A DNA stretch of 18,586 bases from Anaerolineales bacterium (lineage in GTDB: Bacteria; Chloroflexota; Anaerolineae; Epilineales; JAANWY01). Under the pieces are notes generated by a model. It was not told where the DNA came from and made no database searches. It saw nothing but the letters and a program-made list of their open reading frames with translations. The translations under genes were made by a program, and so were the position numbers. Below, piece after piece: positions 13,976-18,586 of the stretch; within the stretch, counting starts at the first letter, position 1, and each line of letters starts with the position of its first letter. The stretch lies in NCBI GenBank assembly GCA_018263655.1, contig JAANWY010000031.1:1-18586 (forward strand), written 5' to 3'.

Positions 13976-14851
13976 TCAGCCCAGGACGCCGCGTTGTTGC
14001 AGCAGGGCGAAAATCAGGCGCTCGAACGGCGCCGTCGTGTCGACTTGGGCGTAGGCGATGCCGCGCCGGCTGCAAAACTCGCGAATCTCCTCGAACCAGC
14101 GCTGGACATTCTCGCGGTAGCTGCTCAGCAAATCAAAATCGGCGGTCACTTCGATGGGCCGGCCGGTCTCGGTGTCGATGAGGCGCAGGTCGCCTTCCAG
14201 CATTGGGTCGATCTCATCGGGCGATAGTACGTGTAGAATGGTAATCTCGAACGGTCGGGATTGCAAGGCGCGCAGGCCGTCTTGCCAACTTGGATCGAGT
14301 AGGTCGGTGATGAGCATCAGTGGGCCGGCGCGCGGCGTCTGTTGGGCGTAGCGCTGGAGCGACGTGCGCATGTCGGTCGTCCCGTCGACGGCGAGGCCGG
14401 CCAGGAAGTCGAACAGGGCGAAGGTCTGCTGCTTGCCACGGCGCGGGCGCATAGTTTCTGCCAGGCCGGCGTTGAAGGCGCTGACGGTGACGCGGTCGAA
14501 GCCGGCCAGCGCGATGTAGCCTAGCGCTGCCGTCGCGCGCTGCGCGTACCACAGCTTGTTCGGCGCGCCCCAATCCATCGAGCGGCTGGTATCGATCAGC
14601 AGGTGCACGGTCAGGTCCTCTTCCTCGACGAAGAGCTTGACGAAGAAGCGCTCCAGCCGCGCGTACACGTTCCAGTCGATCTGCCGGAAGTCGTCGCCGC
14701 GCGTGTAGTTGCGGTAGTCGGCAAACTCCACCGACTGCCCGCGCTTCGGGCTGCGGCGCTCGCCCTGAATCTCGCCGGCCATGGCGCGTTTGCTGAGGAT
14801 GGCGAGGCGTTCGAGTTGGCGCAGGAATTTCTCGTCGAAAAGTTGGTTCAT
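13976..14851 (-). CDS. DUF58 domain protein (MoxR partner)
   Basis: This 291-residue protein carries the DUF58 signature at about 38-79: GQSVEFADYRNYTRGDD, RQIDWNVYAR, VKLFVEEEDL. A VWA-like fold follows with metal-site residues Asp87-Ser89-Ser91 (LIDTSRSMDWG). There is no membrane segment, so it is cytoplasmic. DUF58 proteins are regularly encoded beside MoxR ATPases and are thought to be their substrates or adaptors. The start codon lies only four bases after a heptamer-repeat hairpin and has no recognisable ribosome site; translation may depend on that structure or on coupling to moxR. Confidence 0.92.
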   Translation of the reverse strand: MNQLFDEKFLRQLERLAILSKRAMAGEIQGERRSPKRGQSVEFADYRNYTRGDDFRQIDWNVYARLERFFVKLFVEEEDLTVHLLIDTSRSMDWGAPNKLWYAQRATAALGYIALAGFDRVTVSAFNAGLAETMRPRRGKQQTFALFDFLAGLAVDGTTDMRTSLQRYAQQTPRAGPLMLITDLLDPSWQDGLRALQSRPFEITILHVLSPDEIDPMLEGDLRLIDTETGRPIEVTADFDLLSSYRENVQRWFEEIREFCSRRGIAYAQVDTTAPFERLIFALLQQRGVLG

Positions 14852-14855
14852 TGCT

Positions 14856-14925
14856 GGAGATTAGGGATTGGAGATTGGGGATTGGAGATTCAATCTCTAA
14901 TCTCCAGTCTCCAATCTCCAATTTC
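14856..14925. repeat. Inverted heptamer array filling the moxR-DUF58 gap
   Basis: Ten 7-bp words run without interruption: GGAGATT, AGGGATT, GGAGATT, GGGGATT, GGAGATT, then CAATCTC, TAATCTC, CAGTCTC, CAATCTC, CAATTTC. The two halves are complementary, so the mRNA can form a stem of roughly 30 bp with almost no loop. The array occupies nearly the entire space between the moxR stop codon (14928) and the DUF58 start codon (14851). Confidence 0.9.
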
Positions 14926-14927
14926 TG

Positions 14928-15917
<990 letters not shown>

Positions 15918-16010
15918 TGCGTGTATTCTCCGTGGTCTTTCATCATGGCCGGCAGGTGCTCTGATTGATTCTCGCTGCCCCGTATGGTATCATCATTATC
16001 GTTTGAGATG

Positions 16011-16019
16011 TGGTATACT
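16011..16019 (+). promoter_or_regulatory. Extended -10 promoter of the toxin-antitoxin operon
   Basis: TGGTATACT is a good extended -10 element (TGn-TATACT) about 95 bp before the antitoxin start. No matching -35 box is present, which is normal for extended -10 promoters. The central GTATAC is palindromic and could be part of an operator bound by the antitoxin; that part is inference. Confidence 0.4.
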
Positions 16020-16113
16020 TGTTGAGAGTAGAAAATGATATTTCTTCACTGCCGGTCCGCGAAAAAAACAGGATTTCAACCTTAGCGAGTATAGTTCAGG
16101 AAGGGAGCATAAC

Positions 16114-16428
16114 ATGAGTACTATTCCAGTCGATGTGTCGCCGGAGACATATGAACGATTACAGGATCAGGCTCGGAAGGTCGGTAAGAGTCCTGGGGTG
16201 CTGATACGTGAATTCTTGGAAGAAGCCTTGGATTCTGAGATGCAAGTGCAGCCTCGGACGGCACGGGAGGTGCTGGAAGCAGCCGGCCGAGCCCGACCAT
16301 TGAGTGAAACCTTGCGCCGCAAAATCATCCCAGGTGTCACGCTCGAAGAAGTTCGCCAATCTTTGACACAGGCCGATGGGTCATCTCTCAGCGACATCGT
16401 CTTGGAGCAACGTGGACCCAAATCATGA
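16114..16428 (+). CDS. VapB-type antitoxin, ribbon-helix-helix-like
   Basis: This 104-residue protein starts with a ribbon-helix-helix-like segment, IPVDVSPETYERLQDQARKV, followed by a second helix around IREFLEEAL. That pattern is typical of small DNA-binding antitoxins. The C-terminal half should wrap and inhibit the toxin. A GGGAG ribosome site lies 6 bases before the ATG. The stop overlaps the toxin start as ATGA, and such coupled PIN-toxin pairs are self-regulated in known systems. Confidence 0.82.
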   Translation: MSTIPVDVSPETYERLQDQARKVGKSPGVLIREFLEEALDSEMQVQPRTAREVLEAAGRARPLSETLRRKIIPGVTLEEVRQSLTQADGSSLSDIVLEQRGPKS

Positions 16429-16919
16429 CTGACTATTATCTGGATGCCAGTGCGCTAGTCAAGCGCTACGCCGATGAACTTGGAAGTGGCTGGGTCCGCC
16501 AAATCACTGATCTAAGTGCCCAGAATACCATCTTGCTTGCTGAAATCACGCTGGCAGAAGTGGCTGCGGCTCTGGCAGCCAAACATCGAGCGCCGGCTGG
16601 TGTTACTCGCGAGCAAAGAGATCGCGCACTGAGCCGATTCTTGCAAGATTGTGATGAGCACTTCCTGATCCTTCCCGTAGACCGCCTGATTATTGATCGC
16701 GCAGTCGAGTTGACCCAGGACTATCGCCTGCGTGGCTACGACGCGGTTCAACTGGCGACAGCGCTTGTGAACAGTGATCTTTTACAGTCAGCCGGCGTTC
16801 CTCTTCCCATTTTCGTTGCCGGCGATGACGATCTTCTCGTTGCCGCCAAAGCTGAGCAATTCTCAGTTGATAACCCCCTTCTCCACGCTGATTTGGACTC
16901 TTCTCAATCAGCTGAGTAG
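16425..16919 (+). CDS. VapC-type PIN-domain toxin
   Basis: This 164-residue protein has the PIN ribonuclease fold with its acidic metal-binding residues in place: Asp7 (YYLDASALVKRY), Glu45 (TLAEVAAAL), Asp106 (LRGYDAVQLATAL) and the Asp cluster 134-136 (VAGDDDLL). It should cleave RNA when not neutralised by the antitoxin encoded just upstream. Length is slightly above the usual 130-150 residues, owing to a C-terminal extension. The gene converges on the CpXC-like gene with only 7 bases between the stop codons, so no space is left for a separate terminator. Confidence 0.88.
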   Translation: MTDYYLDASALVKRYADELGSGWVRQITDLSAQNTILLAEITLAEVAAALAAKHRAPAGVTREQRDRALSRFLQDCDEHFLILPVDRLIIDRAVELTQDYRLRGYDAVQLATALVNSDLLQSAGVPLPIFVAGDDDLLVAAKAEQFSVDNPLLHADLDSSQSAE

Positions 16920-16926
16920 CTCTCCT

Positions 16927-18072
16927 TCAATTTCCTCTTTCAATCTGTGATGAAGTAGATGAGTGGGCTACCCGACGATGAAGGTGCCGCCGGCGCAGTT
17001 TCCCAACCCCCCACACGATGAGCATGCCGGCCACCCCAATGGCGACGGCCAGGGCCAGCCGGGCGGCGAACACGTGGGACGAGGTGTAGGGGCCGGCCGG
17101 CAGCCACTCCAGCGGGACGGCTACCCATGCCAGGAATGATTGGGCCACGGCATCGGTGACGAATTCGCCCGCTGCCAGGATCAGGCCCAGGAAAGCCACG
17201 ATCAGGTTGCGCCGTTCCTGGGCGCGCGCTTCCCGTTCTTCGAAGCGGGCGCCTACCAGATCTAGGGCTGATTGTGCTGCTTCCAGCGTCTCCTCGGCGT
17301 AGCCGATGTGTTGTTCTGCCTGAGCGGCGGTTTCGCGCAGCAGGGCCAGTTGGTGCTGAATCGGTGGCGCAGCGGCCAGATCGAGCTTGGCGGCCGCCTG
17401 GCCGGCATTAGAGGTCTGGATCGTCAGGGTGCGGCGCAGTGAACGCAGGTCAGACACCGCGACGTTGAGCCGGCCATATTGCTCTGCCAGCGCTTGTAGT
17501 TCGGCTTCTTCACCGCCGGCCGCCGTCACGCCTTCCGGATCGATCAGCAGCCGGTGGGTGGTGGCCCACAATGACTTGACCGTTTGCTCGACTGCCGGCG
17601 CGACAGCCTGGCACTGACGACGCTGGCTCTGAGCGCGGTGCAGGGCCAGCTCCAGCGCCAACAACTGGCCCTGCGGCGCCCAGGTCCAATCCTGAGCCAG
17701 CGCTTCCTCTCCGGCGGCGGGGCCAAAGATAGCGTAGATGGTCCGGGCCTCGGCCCCGTTGCCCCGTGGAGTGTCCAACAGCCACAACTGGCCGTGAGGC
17801 GTGACGGCACTCAGCGTGCTGTCCCGCGGTCCGGGTGGAATGGCGGACACCTGATCGGCGCCGGTCTCGCCCGCGGCGACGGCGGCCTGGCACAACAGGG
17901 TGTAGCCCCACAAACCGCCGGCCAGCGGGCAGCGGGCCACGTTGATCTCGCCCTGCAGGAACCGCTCACGCAGTGCCGGGTCGCGCCCCAGGTCCAGGAC
18001 ACGCCATACCTCGGCCGTGAAGGCCTGCTCGCATTGGGGGCAGATTAGTTCAACGGTTTCAGTTTGGGCCAT
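16927..18072 (-). CDS. CpXC-like zinc-motif protein with coiled coil and two membrane helices
   Basis: This is a 381-residue protein of unknown function. Residues 8-55 resemble the start of a CpXC domain: CPQC (11-14), then DLGRDPALRERFLQGEINVARC and CPLAGG from Cys48. The family normally has CPxCG at the second site; here the last cysteine is missing, so zinc binding may be lost or may use Cys61. A middle region of about 120 residues is unrecognised. Residues about 185-290 look like a coiled coil. Two hydrophobic helices (about 289-315 and 335-356) then place the C-terminus at the membrane. The ATG at 18072 has a GAGGA ribosome site 7 bases upstream. Confidence 0.7.
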   Translation of the reverse strand: MAQTETVELICPQCEQAFTAEVWRVLDLGRDPALRERFLQGEINVARCPLAGGLWGYTLLCQAAVAAGETGADQVSAIPPGPRDSTLSAVTPHGQLWLLDTPRGNGAEARTIYAIFGPAAGEEALAQDWTWAPQGQLLALELALHRAQSQRRQCQAVAPAVEQTVKSLWATTHRLLIDPEGVTAAGGEEAELQALAEQYGRLNVAVSDLRSLRRTLTIQTSNAGQAAAKLDLAAAPPIQHQLALLRETAAQAEQHIGYAEETLEAAQSALDLVGARFEEREARAQERRNLIVAFLGLILAAGEFVTDAVAQSFLAWVAVPLEWLPAGPYTSSHVFAARLALAVAIGVAGMLIVWGVGKLRRRHLHRRVAHSSTSSQIERGN

Positions 18073-18098
18073 TGTGTTTTCCTCGGATCGGTGGTCAA

Positions 18099-18121
18099 CC
18101 CTTCGACAGGCTCAGGACAGG
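18099..18121. repeat. CCTTCGACAGGCTCAGGA dispersed repeat
   Basis: CCCTTCGACAGGCTCAGGAC continues with AGG. It is the clearest copy in the window of a short motif that also occurs in altered form at 6789, 10020 and 11645. It lies upstream of the CpXC-like gene. Confidence 0.65.
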
Positions 18122-18148
18122 CGGATTGCGGCCTACGGCTCGGGCGAA

Positions 18149-18180
18149 ACGGATTAACGGACGAACGGATAAATGGATGG
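18149..18180. repeat. Octamer array ACGGATTA type
   Basis: Four 8-bp words follow each other: ACGGATTA, ACGGACGA, ACGGATAA, ATGGATGG. It resembles the heptamer arrays in style but has a period of eight. Confidence 0.6.
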
Positions 18181-18288
18181 GGTGTTGGTCCTTCGTCGTT
18201 CGTCGAGCAACTGCCATCCGCTGCGCCTGGATTCCACCGCTGGAGTAGAATCCTCTGCTAAAACATAATACGCAGCTTTCCGCTTCAA

Positions 18289-18304
18289 CGTTTCACGTGA
18301 ACCC
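18289..18304. promoter_or_regulatory. parS-like palindrome
   Basis: CGTTTCACGTGAACCC contains the perfect palindrome TTCACGTGAA and matches the bacterial parS consensus TGTTTCACGTGAAACA at 13 of 16 positions. No parA or parB gene is in the window. The site could be a degenerate ParB/Noc-type binding site or chance. The rest of the gene-free region 18181-18288 shows nothing that I can support. Confidence 0.3.
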
Positions 18305-18586
18305 TGTCCCCCCTCCCCATATGTGTCAACTCAACGGTTCGTAGTGAGCCACGCAGCACTAGCGGAGTGGCGTTTGGTACGATATGTTACGCTCCTACGG
18401 CACTCCACTACGTTCCGTGCCTGACTACGAACACGTTTGGTGGCTTGAGTTGACGCGTATGTCCCCCCTCCCCATATGTGTCAACTCAACGGTTCGTAGT
18501 GAGCCACGCAGCACTAGCGGAGTGGCGTTTGGTACGATATGTTACGCTCCTACGGCACTCCACTACGTTCCGTGCCTGACTACGAA
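18305..18586. repeat. 155-bp direct tandem repeat, second copy cut by window end
   Basis: The stretch 18305-18431 is identical to 18460-18586, so the period is 155 bp and the second unit ends with the window. Each unit is itself a large imperfect palindrome: GTCAACTCAA (18325-18334) pairs with TTGAGTTGAC (18445-18454), and GTTCGTAGT (18337-18345) pairs with ACTACGAAC further in. The unit starts with a C-rich stretch. No coding potential is seen. It is probably a palindromic mobile repeat in tandem. Confidence 0.9.

Overview
The window looks like one contig from a GC-rich environmental bacterium. It is most likely a member of the Chloroflexota (Anaerolineae/Caldilineae type). This rests on the gene mix (a Uma2-family protein, lipoproteins with long Thr-Pro linkers, a MoxR/DUF58/VWA operon, an AmiR/NasR-type two-component pair), the very frequent GCCGGC word, and the many short palindromic repeats. 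It is an inference from content; no rRNA or marker gene is present.

Layout. 3-2630 (+): 3' part of a secreted subtilisin-like protease whose 5' end lies outside the window. 2631-3017: no gene; three different repeat structures. 3018-5059 (-): a sensor histidine kinase and an overlapping ANTAR response regulator (PdtaS/PdtaR type). 5060-5549: a perfect 54-bp palindrome that works as a terminator on either strand, tRNA-Pro(GGG) on the minus strand, and two divergent promoters with overlapping -35 boxes. 5550-6476 (+): a Uma2-family protein with a repetitive coiled-coil tail. 6477-6947: no gene; a cluster of inverted repeats. 6948-15917 (-): six co-directional genes, in transcription order MoxR ATPase, DUF58 protein, lipoprotein metallopeptidase, BatA-like VWA membrane protein, PsbP/Mog1-like lipoprotein, and a large protein with two VWA domains. 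16114-16919 (+): a VapBC-type toxin-antitoxin pair. 16927-18072 (-): a CpXC-like zinc-motif membrane protein. 18073-18586: no gene; dispersed repeats, a parS-like palindrome and a 155-bp tandem repeat cut by the end of the sequence.

How the genes may work together. MoxR ATPases typically act as chaperones on VWA-domain partners. Here the ATPase is followed by a DUF58 protein and two membrane-anchored VWA proteins, with a metallopeptidase and a small lipoprotein in between. Together they suggest one cell-envelope assembly or quality-control unit. The kinase and regulator are a self-contained signalling pair that probably acts on RNA through the ANTAR domain.

The most unusual feature of the window is repeat DNA. 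Short arrays of degenerate 7-bp words sit between genes, fill the whole gap between moxR and the DUF58 gene as a long hairpin, and also lie in frame inside two protein-coding genes. Several palindromic elements with cloverleaf-like folding and one TA-flanked MITE-like element are also present.
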